Below, piece after piece: positions 8,638-16,897 of a stretch of 64,000 nucleotides of DNA. The translations under genes and the position numbers were made by a program. This DNA comes from Xanthomonas codiaei (GTDB taxonomy: Bacteria > Pseudomonadota > Gammaproteobacteria > Xanthomonadales > Xanthomonadaceae). The stretch is taken from positions 124,001 through 188,000 of the forward strand of contig NZ_MDEC01000004.1 of assembly GCF_002939785.1 (NCBI RefSeq), in the 5' to 3' direction. Under the pieces are notes generated by a model, which saw only the letters and a list, made by a program, of their open reading frames with translations, was not told where the DNA came from and ran no database searches. Every line of letters starts with the position of its first letter. Positions within the stretch are counted from its first letter, which is position 1.

Positions 8638-10164
8638 ATGCCAACATCCTCCCCCACGATTGCCCCCCTGCGTGATGGCGATTTTCTTGCCGCCATCGAT
8701 CTAGGTTCCAACAGTTTCCACATGGTCATCGCGCGCTACCTGATGGGTCAGCTGCGCGTCGTGGACCGCCTGCGCGAAACCGTGCGCATGGCCGATGGTC
8801 TGGATGGCAAGGGCGGCCTGTCCAACGAGGCGCGTCAGCGCGCGCTGGAGTGTCTGGCGCGCTTCGGGCAGCGCATCCGCGACGTGCCTTCGCTGCGCGT
8901 GCGCGCCCTGGCCACCAATACGGTGCGTCAGCTGCGCTCGCCGCAGACGTTTCTGATGCCGGCCGAAACCGCGCTCGGGCATGCGATCGAAGTGGTGAGC
9001 GGCCGCGAGGAGGCGCGCCTGATCTATCTCGGCGTCACCCACGCACAACCGCCCAAGCCCGACCAGCGCCGGCTGGTGATCGACATCGGCGGCGGCTCCA
9101 CGGAATTCATCATCGGCCGCGGCTTCCAGACCCTGGAGCGCGAAAGCCTGCAGGCAGGCTGCATCGCCAGCACCCGGCGGTTCTTTCCCGGCGGCAAGTT
9201 GTCCAAGAAGAAATGGAAGGACGCGCTGACCGAGATCGGTGCCGAATTCCAGCAGTTCGCCGGCCAGTACAAGGCGTTGGGTTGGCACGAAGCGATCGGT
9301 TCGTCGGGCACGCACAAGGCCATCGGCGAGATCTGCGCGGCGATGAAGCTCACCAAGGGCGCGATCACCGCGCAGGCGCTGCCGGCACTGCGCGAGGAGC
9401 TGCTCAAGGCCAAACGCATCGAAGACATCCAGCTGCCCGGGCTGGCCGCCGAACGCCGGCCGATCATTGCCGGCGGCATCCTGGTGCTCGAAGCGGCCTT
9501 CCAGGCGCTGGGGCTGGAGAAGCTGATGGTCAGCAAGGCGGCGATGCGCGAAGGCATCCTGTACGACATGCTTGGCCGCGCCGGCCAGAACGACCCGCGC
9601 GACAGTTCGGTGGCCTCGCTGGTGCAGCGCTATGGCATCGACGAAGTGCAGGCGCAGCGCGTGGAGGCCACCGCCTGCCGCCTGTTCGACCAGGTGTGCG
9701 ACTCCTGGCAACTGGACGGCGACGATGCGCAGGTGCTGCGTCGCGCCGCGCGCCTGCACGAACTGGGCCTGATCATCGCGCACAGCCAGTACCACGTACA
9801 CGGCAGCTACATCCTGGAGCACTCCGATATCGCCGGCTTCTCGCGGCAGGAACAGCAGGTGCTGGCTGCGCTGGTGCGCACGCATCGGCGCAACGTGCCC
9901 AAGACCGCCTTCGACGCCCTGCCCGACCGCCTGCTGCTGCCCACCCGCCGCAAGGCCGCGCTGCTGCGCCTGGCAGTGCTGCTGCACCGCGCGCACGAAG
10001 CGGACCCGATTCCGACCCTGGAACTCACCGCCGAAGACACACGGCTGTCATTGATCCTGTCGCAAAGCTGGATCGACTCACGCCCGCTGCTGCGCGCCGA
10101 CCTGATCGGCGAAGTGGAAAGCATGGCCGGCCTGGGTATCGTCTTCAAACCGTTTGTGACCTGA
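8638..10164 (+). CDS. ppx: Exopolyphosphatase (Ppx/GppA family)
   Basis: This 508-residue hydrolase releases phosphate from polyphosphate ends. The ASKHA nucleotide-binding fold is shown by AAIDLGSNSFHMVIA near the N-terminus and VIDIGGGSTEFIIG in the middle, and an HD-like helical domain follows (RLHELGLIIAHSQYHVHGSY). Length fits Ppx (about 500-513) better than the near-identical family of pppGpp phosphatases, although dual activity is common. Two ATGs, 8629 and 8638, are close together, and neither has a strong ribosome-binding site. The last codons (GIVFKPFVT, stop) are copied twice more downstream within a tandem repeat. Confidence 0.93.
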   Translation: MPTSSPTIAPLRDGDFLAAIDLGSNSFHMVIARYLMGQLRVVDRLRETVRMADGLDGKGGLSNEARQRALECLARFGQRIRDVPSLRVRALATNTVRQLRSPQTFLMPAETALGHAIEVVSGREEARLIYLGVTHAQPPKPDQRRLVIDIGGGSTEFIIGRGFQTLERESLQAGCIASTRRFFPGGKLSKKKWKDALTEIGAEFQQFAGQYKALGWHEAIGSSGTHKAIGEICAAMKLTKGAITAQALPALREELLKAKRIEDIQLPGLAAERRPIIAGGILVLEAAFQALGLEKLMVSKAAMREGILYDMLGRAGQNDPRDSSVASLVQRYGIDEVQAQRVEATACRLFDQVCDSWQLDGDDAQVLRRAARLHELGLIIAHSQYHVHGSYILEHSDIAGFSRQEQQVLAALVRTHRRNVPKTAFDALPDRLLLPTRRKAALLRLAVLLHRAHEADPIPTLELTAEDTRLSLILSQSWIDSRPLLRADLIGEVESMAGLGIVFKPFVT

Positions 10165-10180
10165 GGCCGGAGGCCTCAGG
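10160..10180 (+). terminator. Hairpin overlapping the ppx stop codon
   Basis: The inverted repeat CCTGAGGCC-GGA-GGCCTCAGG contains the ppx TGA in its left arm. There is no T-tract, so it may be a weak terminator, an RNA 3'-end stabiliser or simply a repeat element. Identical copies occur at 10460 and 10704 in the downstream repeat units. Confidence 0.6.
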
Positions 10181-10181
10181 T

Positions 10182-10279
10182 GGGATTCGGGATTCGGGAT
10201 TTGGGATTTGGGATTTGGGATTTGGGATTTGGGATTCGGGATTCGGGATTCGGGATTCGGGATTCGGGATTCGGGATTA
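10182..10279 (+). repeat. Array of 14 perfect-length GGGATTY heptads
   Basis: Fourteen 7-bp units follow without interruption: two GGGATTC, five GGGATTT, six GGGATTC and a final GGGATTA. With 14 GGG tracts this is the longest potential G-quadruplex array of the window. Shorter versions stand at 10482 (five units) and 10726 (about four) in the same repeat family. Such arrays are expected to vary in copy number by slippage. Confidence 0.95.
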
Positions 10280-10939
10280 GTTTGGCATGGGCTCTGATGT
10301 CTTTGCCTGACAGCCAGCGGTCACGTTAAACGCTGGCAGTGCACCGCTTCTGCGAATCTCCAATCCCGAATCTCGAATCCCGAATTCCCAATCCCGTCGC
10401 GCTTGTCACTACCGCGACTTGTCGGCACACCATCGGTATCGCGTTCAAACCGTTTGTGACCTGAGGCCGGAGGCCTCAGGCGGGATTCGGGATTCGGGAT
10501 TCGGGATTCGGGATTAGTTTGGCATTGGGCTCTGATGTCTTTGCCTGACAGCCAGCGGTCGCGTTAAACGCTGGCAGTGCACCGCTTCTGCGAATCTCCA
10601 ATCCCAAATCTCGAATCTCCAATCCCGAATTCCCATCCCGTCGCGCTTGTCACTATCGCGACTTGTCGGCACACCATCGGTATCGCCTTCAAAACATTTG
10701 TGACCTGAGGCCGGAGGCCTCAGGTGGGATTTGGGAGTGGGGATTCGGGATTTGTTTGGCATGGGCTCTGATGTCTTTGCCTGACAGCCAGCGGTCGCGT
10801 TAAACGCTGGCAGCGCACCGCTTTTGCGAATCTCGAATCTCGAATCCCCACTCCCGTCGCGCTTGTCACTACCGCGACTTGTCGGCGCAACATCAATGCC
10901 ATCGCGCTCCCGGAAGCTAGCGAAAACGGGAGAACGGGC

Positions 10940-12082
10940 ATGCGCTACGCGATCGTTACCGAAACCTATCCCCCCGAAGTCAACGGCGTGGCACTCACGG
11001 TGCATGGCCTGGAAACCGGGCTGCGCGCGCGCGGGCACCAGGTGGACGTGGTGCGGCCACGCCAGAACAACGATTCGGCCGAGGCCGCCGCCGATGCCTT
11101 GCTGGTGCGTGGCGCTGCGCTGCCGCGTTATCCGGGGCTGAAGTTCGGGTTGCCGGCCACCCAGCGCCTGGTCCGCCACTGGCGCACGAGCCAACCGGAT
11201 GCGATCTACATCGCCACCGAAGGCCCGTTGGGCTGGTCGGCGATGCGGGCCGCGCGCCGGCTGGGCATTCCGGTGGCCAGTGGCTTCCATACCCGCTTCG
11301 ACGAATACCTGCCCGACTACGGCGCGGCCTGGCTGCAAGGCGCCGCACTGCGCTGGATGCGGCGCTTCCACAACCAGGCCGAAGCCACCCTGGTACCCAC
11401 CCGCGAGCTGCAGCAGACCCTGCGCGATGACGGCTTCCAGCACGTGCAGGTGCTGGCGCGCGCGGTCGACAGCCAGCAGTTCGATCCGGCACGGCGCGAT
11501 CCGGTGTTGCGGGCGCAATGGGGGATCGAAGGCGAAGGGTTTGCGGCGATCTATGTCGGGCGCATCGCCAACGAAAAGAACCTGCCGTTGGCCGTGCATG
11601 CATTCCGCAAGCTACAGCAGGTCCGCCCGAAGGCGCGCTTCGTCTGGGTAGGCGATGGCCCGGCGCGCGAGAAGATCGCGCATGAAAACCCCGACTTCAT
11701 CTTCAGCGGCATCCAGCGCGGCGACGCGCTGGCGCGCCACTTCGCCAGCGGCGATCTGTTCCTGTTTCCCAGCCGCAGCGAGACCTTCGGCAATGTGACC
11801 CTGGAGGCCATGGCCAGCGGTGTGGCCACGGTCGCCTTCGACTACGGCGCCGCACGCGAGTACCTGCGCAATGGCCAGAACGGCGCGGCGGTGGAGACCG
11901 ATGAGGCCTTCGTCCAGGCCGCCGTGGCGCTGGCCCAGGACGATGCACTGCGCCAGCGCCTGGGTATGGCCGCCGCGCAGGCGATGAAGAAACTGCACCC
12001 GGACACTGTGGTGTCGGACTTCGAAGCCCTGCTGCTGGGCATCACCGCTGCACGGGGGCGCTATGTCGTCGACGCGGCTTGA
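10940..12082 (+). CDS. GT4-family glycosyltransferase
   Basis: This 380-residue GT-B glycosyltransferase resembles MgtA mannosyltransferases and sulfolipid/glycolipid synthases of the SqdX type. The N-terminus has the acceptor-side pattern YAIVTETYPPEVNGVA, a glycine-rich GLRARGH follows, and FHTRFDEYLPDYG is conserved in that subgroup. The donor-binding C-terminal domain has VGRIANEKN and the E-x7-E region SRSETFGNVTLEAMASG. No membrane helix is seen, so it probably acts at the inner face of the membrane. It overlaps the next gene (PAP2 phosphatase) by 20 bases, implying a shared function in lipid or glycolipid metabolism. The acceptor cannot be told from sequence. Confidence 0.85.
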   Translation: MRYAIVTETYPPEVNGVALTVHGLETGLRARGHQVDVVRPRQNNDSAEAAADALLVRGAALPRYPGLKFGLPATQRLVRHWRTSQPDAIYIATEGPLGWSAMRAARRLGIPVASGFHTRFDEYLPDYGAAWLQGAALRWMRRFHNQAEATLVPTRELQQTLRDDGFQHVQVLARAVDSQQFDPARRDPVLRAQWGIEGEGFAAIYVGRIANEKNLPLAVHAFRKLQQVRPKARFVWVGDGPAREKIAHENPDFIFSGIQRGDALARHFASGDLFLFPSRSETFGNVTLEAMASGVATVAFDYGAAREYLRNGQNGAAVETDEAFVQAAVALAQDDALRQRLGMAAAQAMKKLHPDTVVSDFEALLLGITAARGRYVVDAA

Positions 12083-12605
12083 GGTATGGCGCGGTCACGA
12101 AGCGCGCTGGTGCCGGCGCGCCAACCACTGGTGCCGTCGCCACCCGGTGCGGCGCACGTTTGCCGCGATCAGCCGGCTGGGCGACGGCGTGTTCTGGTAC
12201 AGCCTGATGGGGCTGCTGGTGCTGCTCGACGGCATGGACGGCGTGCGTGCCTCCGCGCACATGGCCGCGACCGGCGTGCTGGCGCTGACGCTGTACAAGG
12301 CGCTCAAGCGCTGGACCCGCCGCCCGCGCCCCTACGCGGCCGACGTGCGCATCCGCGCCTGGGTGGCGCCGCTGGACGAGTTCAGCTTTCCGTCCGGGCA
12401 CACCCTGCACGCGGTGTCCTTCAGCATCGTGGCACTGGCCTACTACCCGTGGCTGGCTCCGCTGCTGGTGCCGTTCTCTGCAGGTGTTGCGCTGTCGCGC
12501 GTGGTGCTGGGGCTGCATTATCCCAGCGACGTGCTGGCCGCCACCGCGATCGGTGTGGTGCTGGCCAGCCTGTCACTGTGGGGGCTGCCTGCGCTGCTGG
12601 GGTAA
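12063..12605 (+). CDS. PAP2-family membrane phosphatase
   Basis: This 180-residue membrane protein has the three acid-phosphatase motifs of the type 2 phosphatidic acid phosphatase family: K-x6-RP (Lys82-Pro90), PSGH (110-113) and SR-x5-H-x3-D (Ser145 to Asp156, SRVVLGLHYPSD). Hydrophobic helices flank them, and the catalytic site should face the periplasm. Possible substrates are phosphatidate, undecaprenyl pyrophosphate or lipid A phosphates. The 20-base overlap with the preceding glycosyltransferase suggests coupled translation, perhaps with the phosphatase supplying diacylglycerol or recycling a lipid carrier (inference). Confidence 0.88.
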   Translation: MSSTRLEVWRGHEARWCRRANHWCRRHPVRRTFAAISRLGDGVFWYSLMGLLVLLDGMDGVRASAHMAATGVLALTLYKALKRWTRRPRPYAADVRIRAWVAPLDEFSFPSGHTLHAVSFSIVALAYYPWLAPLLVPFSAGVALSRVVLGLHYPSDVLAATAIGVVLASLSLWGLPALLG

Positions 12606-12709
12606 GCGATAGAGGCTTGCGTGAGAACCGGTTTTCTGACCGACCGGCGCAATGCGGGCGAACAGGGAGCCAAGACGAACCCAGCAAATTTCAGAGCGTC
12701 CCCGCTGTT

Positions 12710-12833
12710 CCTTCTCCCTGCGGGAGAAGGTGCCCCACAGGGGCGGATGAGGGTGCGTGCGAGGCCTGGTGTTATCGATTGCCGAGTGGCTTCGCCCGTA
12801 CCTCACCCCAACCCCTCTCCCGCAGGAGAGGGG
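12710..12833. repeat. Pair of REP-like palindromes in inverted arrangement
   Basis: The first hairpin is CCTTCTCCC-TGC-GGGAGAAGG (12710-12730). The second is CCCCTCTCC-CGCA-GGAGAGGGG (12812-12833). They face each other across about 80 bp between the PAP2 gene and lpxH. The same CTTCTCCCGC-type palindrome recurs in the 213-bp units after the TonB-receptor gene. The first hairpin may also end the glycosyltransferase-PAP2 transcript. Confidence 0.8.
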
Positions 12834-12876
12834 CTTGCTGCATTCCCGTCCCGCGCTCCCGCCGTACAATGACGCG

Positions 12877-13620
12877 ATGACGACCCTGTTCATTTCCGAT
12901 CTGCATCTGGATCCGGCCCGGCCGGCGATCACCGAGTTGTTCCTGGAGTTCCTGCGCACGCAGGTGCCCGGCAGCGATGCGCTGTACATCCTCGGCGACC
13001 TGTTCGAAGCCTGGATCGGCGACGACACCCCGTCGACTGCGGCTGATGCGATCGCGCTGGCGCTGCATGCGGTGGCCGATGCAGGCGTACCGGTGTTCTT
13101 CATGGCCGGCAATCGCGACTTCCTGGTTGGCGAACACTATGCGCAGCGCGCAGGTTTCCGCATCCTGCCCGACCCCACGGTGATCGACCTGTACGGGCAC
13201 ACCACCTTGTTGATGCACGGCGACCTGTTGTGCACCGACGACACCGCGTACCAGGCCTTCCGCGCGCAAACGCGCGACCCGGTATTTCAGGCGCAATTCC
13301 TGTCGCAACCGCTGGCAGCGCGCGTGGCCTTTGCACAGCAGGCGCGTGCCGCAAGCCAGGCCCGCTACGCCGAACTCCAGCAAGGCGATCAGGCACAGCT
13401 GGAAACCGTCACCGATGTCTCCCAGACCGAAGTGGAGACCACCTTCGTGCGTTACGGTGTGGATCGCCTGATCCATGGGCATACCCACCGCCCCGCCATC
13501 CATACCGTGCAGGCCGGCGATCGCACCTGCACGCGCATCGTGCTGGGCGACTGGTACGAACAGGGCTCGGTGCTGCGCGTGGATGCCGACGGCGTTGCGC
13601 TGGAACAACTGCCACTGTAG
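12877..13620 (+). CDS. lpxH: UDP-2,3-diacylglucosamine diphosphatase LpxH
   Basis: This 247-residue metallophosphoesterase cleaves UDP-2,3-diacylglucosamine to lipid X in lipid A synthesis, at the cytosolic face of the inner membrane. The dinuclear-metal motifs are in order: SDLHL (Asp8, His10), [29 protein letters not shown] and HGHTHRP. The DDTAYQAFR segment after the fourth motif marks LpxH rather than other calcineurin-like enzymes. The start is ATG 12877, immediately before the conserved TLFISDLH strand. The frame is open further upstream, but that part consists of repeat sequence. Confidence 0.95.
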   Translation: MTTLFISDLHLDPARPAITELFLEFLRTQVPGSDALYILGDLFEAWIGDDTPSTAADAIALALHAVADAGVPVFFMAGNRDFLVGEHYAQRAGFRILPDPTVIDLYGHTTLLMHGDLLCTDDTAYQAFRAQTRDPVFQAQFLSQPLAARVAFAQQARAASQARYAELQQGDQAQLETVTDVSQTEVETTFVRYGVDRLIHGHTHRPAIHTVQAGDRTCTRIVLGDWYEQGSVLRVDADGVALEQLPL

Positions 13621-13744
13621 TTGCGCCGCCGGTGTGTTGCCAGCGGCCGACATGCCGCTCACGTATCAGCGAGCACTACTTTCGCGCTGCGGCCGGGAAT
13701 CGGCACCGGCCGGTATTGAAGACGCGTGTGGTGAGCGCAAGGCG

Positions 13745-14164
13745 CTACTGCAGGCTGCGCGCGCGCTCGGCGTAGTCGACGAAATCGGCGTTGACCACGT
13801 CGTACCACTGCACCGTGCCGTCGGCCTGCACGCGGAAGCGATCGCGCACCGGGCTGGTCTGCGGGTCGCCGGGGCAGCCGTTGCCATGGCGCTCGTGGAC
13901 GGCAAATTCAAATGTACCCGCAGCAGGCGCATCGCCGGCTTCGGTGAGAATGCTGATGCAGTTGTCCGGATAGGCGTGATCGCGCTGCAGCTGCGCTTCG
14001 AGCACGTGCAGCGCGCGGGCCTCGGCATCGTTGCCGGTCACGGCCGCCGGCGCTGACGCGGCAGGCGTGGGCGTGGTGGCAGCGGGCTCGGCCGGCTGCT
14101 GCCGGCAGCCGAGCACCGCCAGCGCAACCAGGCACGCGACGGCATAACGCGAGGATGTAGACAT
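13745..14164 (-). CDS. Putative small lipoprotein of unknown function
   Basis: This 139-residue protein has a signal peptide ending in the lipobox VLGC (Cys20), followed by a Pro/Ala/Thr-rich linker to about residue 45. The mature domain carries LEAQLQRDHAYPDNCISIL and VQWYDVVNADFVDYAERA, and two cysteines could pair in the periplasm. It is probably anchored in the outer membrane. I do not recognise the family, and it looks like a conserved xanthomonad protein. The neighbours, lpxH (convergent) and a secreted protease (same strand, 130 bp upstream, with a terminator between), say little about its role. Confidence 0.75.
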   Translation of the reverse strand: MSTSSRYAVACLVALAVLGCRQQPAEPAATTPTPAASAPAAVTGNDAEARALHVLEAQLQRDHAYPDNCISILTEAGDAPAAGTFEFAVHERHGNGCPGDPQTSPVRDRFRVQADGTVQWYDVVNADFVDYAERARSLQ

Positions 14165-14246
14165 GAGGACTCCGCTCGACAGGACGTGGCCGGCTGGCGC
14201 CGGCGGTGCCTCTAGTCTGCGCGATCATCGCGTGCGGGAGTAGCGC

Positions 14247-14278
14247 CCCGTCCCGGCACCTGACGGTGTCGGGACGGG
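14247..14278 (-). terminator. Terminator-like hairpin after the metalloprotease gene
   Basis: A 14-bp stem (CCCGTCCCGGCACC against GGTGTCGGGACGGG, one G-U pair) closes on a TGAC loop, just after the protease stop codon at 14295. There is no clear T-tract. Confidence 0.7.
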
Positions 14279-14294
14279 AGCTGCAGGCACGGCC

Positions 14295-15548
14295 TCAGCG
14301 GAAGCCGGCGATCGTGGCCTTAGTGTTGACCAGCACGCGCTGGTTGTCGGCGGTGCTGGCATTGCCCATCGGCACGCCGTTGTAGCTGATGTTGGGATTG
14401 GACCAGTAGTTCAGGCGCGGGCAACCACTGTTGCAGTCGTAGGCCATGATGGTGCGCCAGCTGTTGCCGTAGCGATACCCGTGGCCGTAGGCGTACGGCG
14501 AAGTGCTCGGGTCGTTGGTGGCATCGTGACGCGCGCTCTGCAAGTGGCCGATTTCATGCGCGAAACTGTAGTAGCCGGTGGCGCAATCCCAGTACACCGA
14601 GGCGAATGCACTGGCCGCATTCGAACCGATGCCCGAGGCCAGGCCGCAGTAACTGCTGTTGTCCAGCACGATCACGCCCACGTCCGCGGTGTAGGTATTG
14701 CGGCTTGTGTGGATGCTGTCCATGTAACCGTCGTTGGTCACGCGGAAGCGTTGCAGATCGGTGGTGAAGTTGCCGGATTCGGTGTAACTGGTGGTCTCGT
14801 AGCGCGCCAGCTGCAAGGCGATGCCGACGTTGCTGTTGATATAGCCCTGGTTGGCTTCGGCCACCGCCAGCTGCACCAGCGATTGCATGTTGCCGCCGTA
14901 CGCATTGACCGCCTTGTTGGTGGCGACCACCAGCACGCGAATGGTGGCCGGGCTACCGGACGAGGCAGCCGCAGTGGTGACGCGCCCGTCGCCCGGCATG
15001 TCGAACTTGGGCAACAGGCTGTACTCGGCCGGATGCTCCTGCGGCATGCGCTGCTCGTCGACCTGCACCAGCACGTGGCGGCCATCGGCCAGCGGACGCA
15101 GGCGATACAGCTTGCCGGCATAGCGGATGGTGCCGGTGACGGTGTCGCCACTACGCACCAGGATGGCCGAGTTCAGCGGATCCACGCCGGACAACGTGCG
15201 CGCACGGGTGCCGGCACGCGGGCCGAGATTGCCGTACCAGACGCTGTCGCCGCCTTCCAGCGCGTCCACCTTGGCCTGGGTGGCGGTGATGATCTGCCCA
15301 TCCAGCTGCAATTCCAGCAGCTTCTCGCCCGCTGCCACCGCGCCGGCATCGAGCTGGACCACCTGGGCATTGGCGGTGGACGGTGCGCTCAACAGGCGTT
15401 GCAGCGAGGGTTCGGTGGTGACCGTGGCAGCGGCGCTGCGGCTGAGCGCCGGACCGGCCTGGTATAGCGGCTTGCCCGCAGCGGCGGCGGTGCCGGCCAG
15501 GCACATGGCAATCAGGCCCACCGTGGTGCACATCGACTTCGACTTCAT
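14295..15548 (-). CDS. Secreted zinc metalloprotease (metzincin, M12-like)
   Basis: The protein has 417 residues with a Sec signal peptide (cleavage near AGTAAAA, residues 18-24). A propeptide-like region of about 170 residues precedes the catalytic domain. The zinc site HEIGHLQSARH (His331, Glu332, His335, His341) and the Met-turn TIMAY about 35 residues later define a metzincin of the reprolysin type. Several cysteines (CGLASG, DCATGYY, DCNSGC) suggest disulfides in an exported enzyme. The start ATG has AGGAGAGAG close upstream. Xanthomonads secrete many proteases by the type II system, so export beyond the outer membrane is plausible but not shown. Confidence 0.88.
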   Translation of the reverse strand: MKSKSMCTTVGLIAMCLAGTAAAAGKPLYQAGPALSRSAAATVTTEPSLQRLLSAPSTANAQVVQLDAGAVAAGEKLLELQLDGQIITATQAKVDALEGGDSVWYGNLGPRAGTRARTLSGVDPLNSAILVRSGDTVTGTIRYAGKLYRLRPLADGRHVLVQVDEQRMPQEHPAEYSLLPKFDMPGDGRVTTAAASSGSPATIRVLVVATNKAVNAYGGNMQSLVQLAVAEANQGYINSNVGIALQLARYETTSYTESGNFTTDLQRFRVTNDGYMDSIHTSRNTYTADVGVIVLDNSSYCGLASGIGSNAASAFASVYWDCATGYYSFAHEIGHLQSARHDATNDPSTSPYAYGHGYRYGNSWRTIMAYDCNSGCPRLNYWSNPNISYNGVPMGNASTADNQRVLVNTKATIAGFR

Positions 15549-16090
15549 CGTCTCTCTCTCCTAAGACATGGAAGTAACGGATGCAAAGCACCGGGCCCCT
15601 GTCCCCGGAACGCCATTAGGGCGCGCACGAATGTATTTTTTGCAAGTTGTTACAAAAGAAGATTACGTTTATGTGATGAATAGCGACCACTGGATGCGAT
15701 TCCGGCGGCGCCAGGAAGGGAACCAGCGCACAGTCCGGTCCGGCAGGCCGCGCTCGTCGCATGACAGAGCGGCCGGGCGGCGCGCGATCAGGCAGCACGC
15801 AATCGCAGCGGGCAGCGGCCACACCGGCAGCGGTCTCGTCTTCGTGCCGGGCAGCTGGCGAGCGAGGCCCGGTGCAATGCCGCGTGCGCGTTGCCACGCG
15901 GCACCATCGCGATCCGGCGCGTGGTCCCGCACTCCGGCCTGCCCGTCGCACGGTCCCGCGGCGCCACCACCGCGCGCAGCCGAAGCCGAATCGCCCTCGA
16001 TCGTCGGCCTGCAGCAGGCGCAGCGCCGCAGCCGATTCATCCACGCAGCGGACCGGCGTCGACCGCACGAAGGCCAGTCGCTTCGCGTCG
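15549..16090. other. Intergenic region upstream of the metalloprotease
   Basis: The first 100 bp, toward the protease, are AT-rich for this genome (runs of T and A at 15630-15675) and likely hold the protease promoter. TACATT on the minus strand near 15632 could be its -10. The remaining 390 bp are GC-rich, and I see no reading frame with protein-like composition and no known repeat. Confidence 0.5.
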
Positions 16091-16897
16091 CTAGCCGGCC
16101 TGCTCCACCAGGCTGGCCAACTCGTCCTCGTCGAAGCCGGCAAGTAGGCGTGCCTGGATATTGAACGGACCATGCAGATAGCCGCCGGCATACTCGCGCA
16201 GCAACGTCTTGAAGCGGGCACGCGGCTCGATGCCGGCCCGCTCGCAATACCAGCGGTACCAGCGCGAGCCGGCCGCCACATGCGCCACTTCTTCGCGCAG
16301 GATGACGTCGAGCACATCGGCAGTGTCGGCATCGCCCAAGGAGCGCAGCTTGACGATCATCGCTGGTGTCACATCCAGCCCGCGCGCCTCCAGCACGCGC
16401 GGCACCAGCGCCATCCGCGCCAGTCCGTCGTGTGCGGTCTTCTCGCACATTTCCCACAGCCCGTTATGCGCGGCGAAGTCGCCGTAGTCGCGAGCGTGCG
16501 CCTGCAATCGCGCGCGCAGCAGCATGAAATGCCGCGATTCGTCGTCGGCCACCGCCACCCAATCGGCGTAGAACGCGTCGGGCAGCCCGCGGAAGCGGTA
16601 CACCGCATCCCAGGCCAGATCGATCGCATTGAGTTCGATATGCGCAATGGCGTGGATGAAGGCCGCACGCCCGTCCGGCGTGCCCAGCCCGCGCCGCGGC
16701 AGCTCGCGCGGGTGCACCAGGATCGGCGTGGCAGGACGGCCCGGCATGCGGATCGGCGCCGGCGGCGGCGCTGCCGGATCGATCCTCAATTGGCCTTCGC
16801 GAAACGCCGCTGCGTAGTGCTGCGTCAACGCGACTTTTTGCAGCGGATCGGCAGCGTCCAGGCATGCGCATGCGGCGTCGAACAGATCCGTGATCAT
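16091..16897 (-). CDS. Ferritin-like DUF455 protein
   Basis: This 268-residue helical protein belongs to the DUF455 group of the ferritin-like superfamily. Probable di-iron ligands lie in paired motifs: AHIELNAID (Glu88), DDESRHF (Glu120, His123) and REEVAHV (Glu203, His206), each separated by helices as in a four-helix bundle. Members include subunits near tRNA-hydroxylase MiaE and oxidases, but the substrate of DUF455 is not known to me. The ATG overlaps the stop of the upstream lipoprotein gene by four bases, and that gene in turn overlaps purF, so all three are probably transcribed from the folC-dedD-cvpA-purF direction. Confidence 0.85.
   Translation of the reverse strand: MITDLFDAACACLDAADPLQKVALTQHYAAAFREGQLRIDPAAPPPAPIRMPGRPATPILVHPRELPRRGLGTPDGRAAFIHAIAHIELNAIDLAWDAVYRFRGLPDAFYADWVAVADDESRHFMLLRARLQAHARDYGDFAAHNGLWEMCEKTAHDGLARMALVPRVLEARGLDVTPAMIVKLRSLGDADTADVLDVILREEVAHVAAGSRWYRWYCERAGIEPRARFKTLLREYAGGYLHGPFNIQARLLAGFDEDELASLVEQAG

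Larger units (their letters stand above)
10135..10910 (+). repeat. Three tandem units each containing a copy of the ppx 3' end
   Basis: Unit 1 runs 10135-10434, unit 2 10435-10678, and unit 3 10679 to about 10910. Each begins with the last ten ppx codons, stop included. The copies encode GIAFKPFVT and GIAFKTFVT against GIVFKPFVT in the gene. Next come a palindrome around the stop, a G-rich heptad array (14, 5 and about 4 units), a spacer with an inverted repeat (CCAGCG...CGCTGG), an inverse-orientation heptad array and a tail with two TTGTC motifs. The 56-bp difference between units 1 and 2 is accounted for by nine fewer G-rich heptads (-63), six more bases in the inverse array and one in the spacer. 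No other gene lies here. Confidence 0.93.

Noticed and set aside
10864-10895. Pho box before the GT4 glycosyltransferase (two TTGTC motifs)
   Set aside because: The motifs are 16 bp apart, not 11, and the same pair occurs in each ppx repeat unit, so it belongs to the repeat.
10182-10900. Repeats after ppx as a CRISPR array
   Set aside because: The units are contiguous 7-bp repeats inside longer tandem units, with no 30-40 bp repeat/spacer alternation and no cas genes.
15700-16090. A gene or pseudogene in the gap before DUF455
   Set aside because: All frames give Arg/Ala/Pro-rich sequence without motif, and no ribosome-binding site precedes them.
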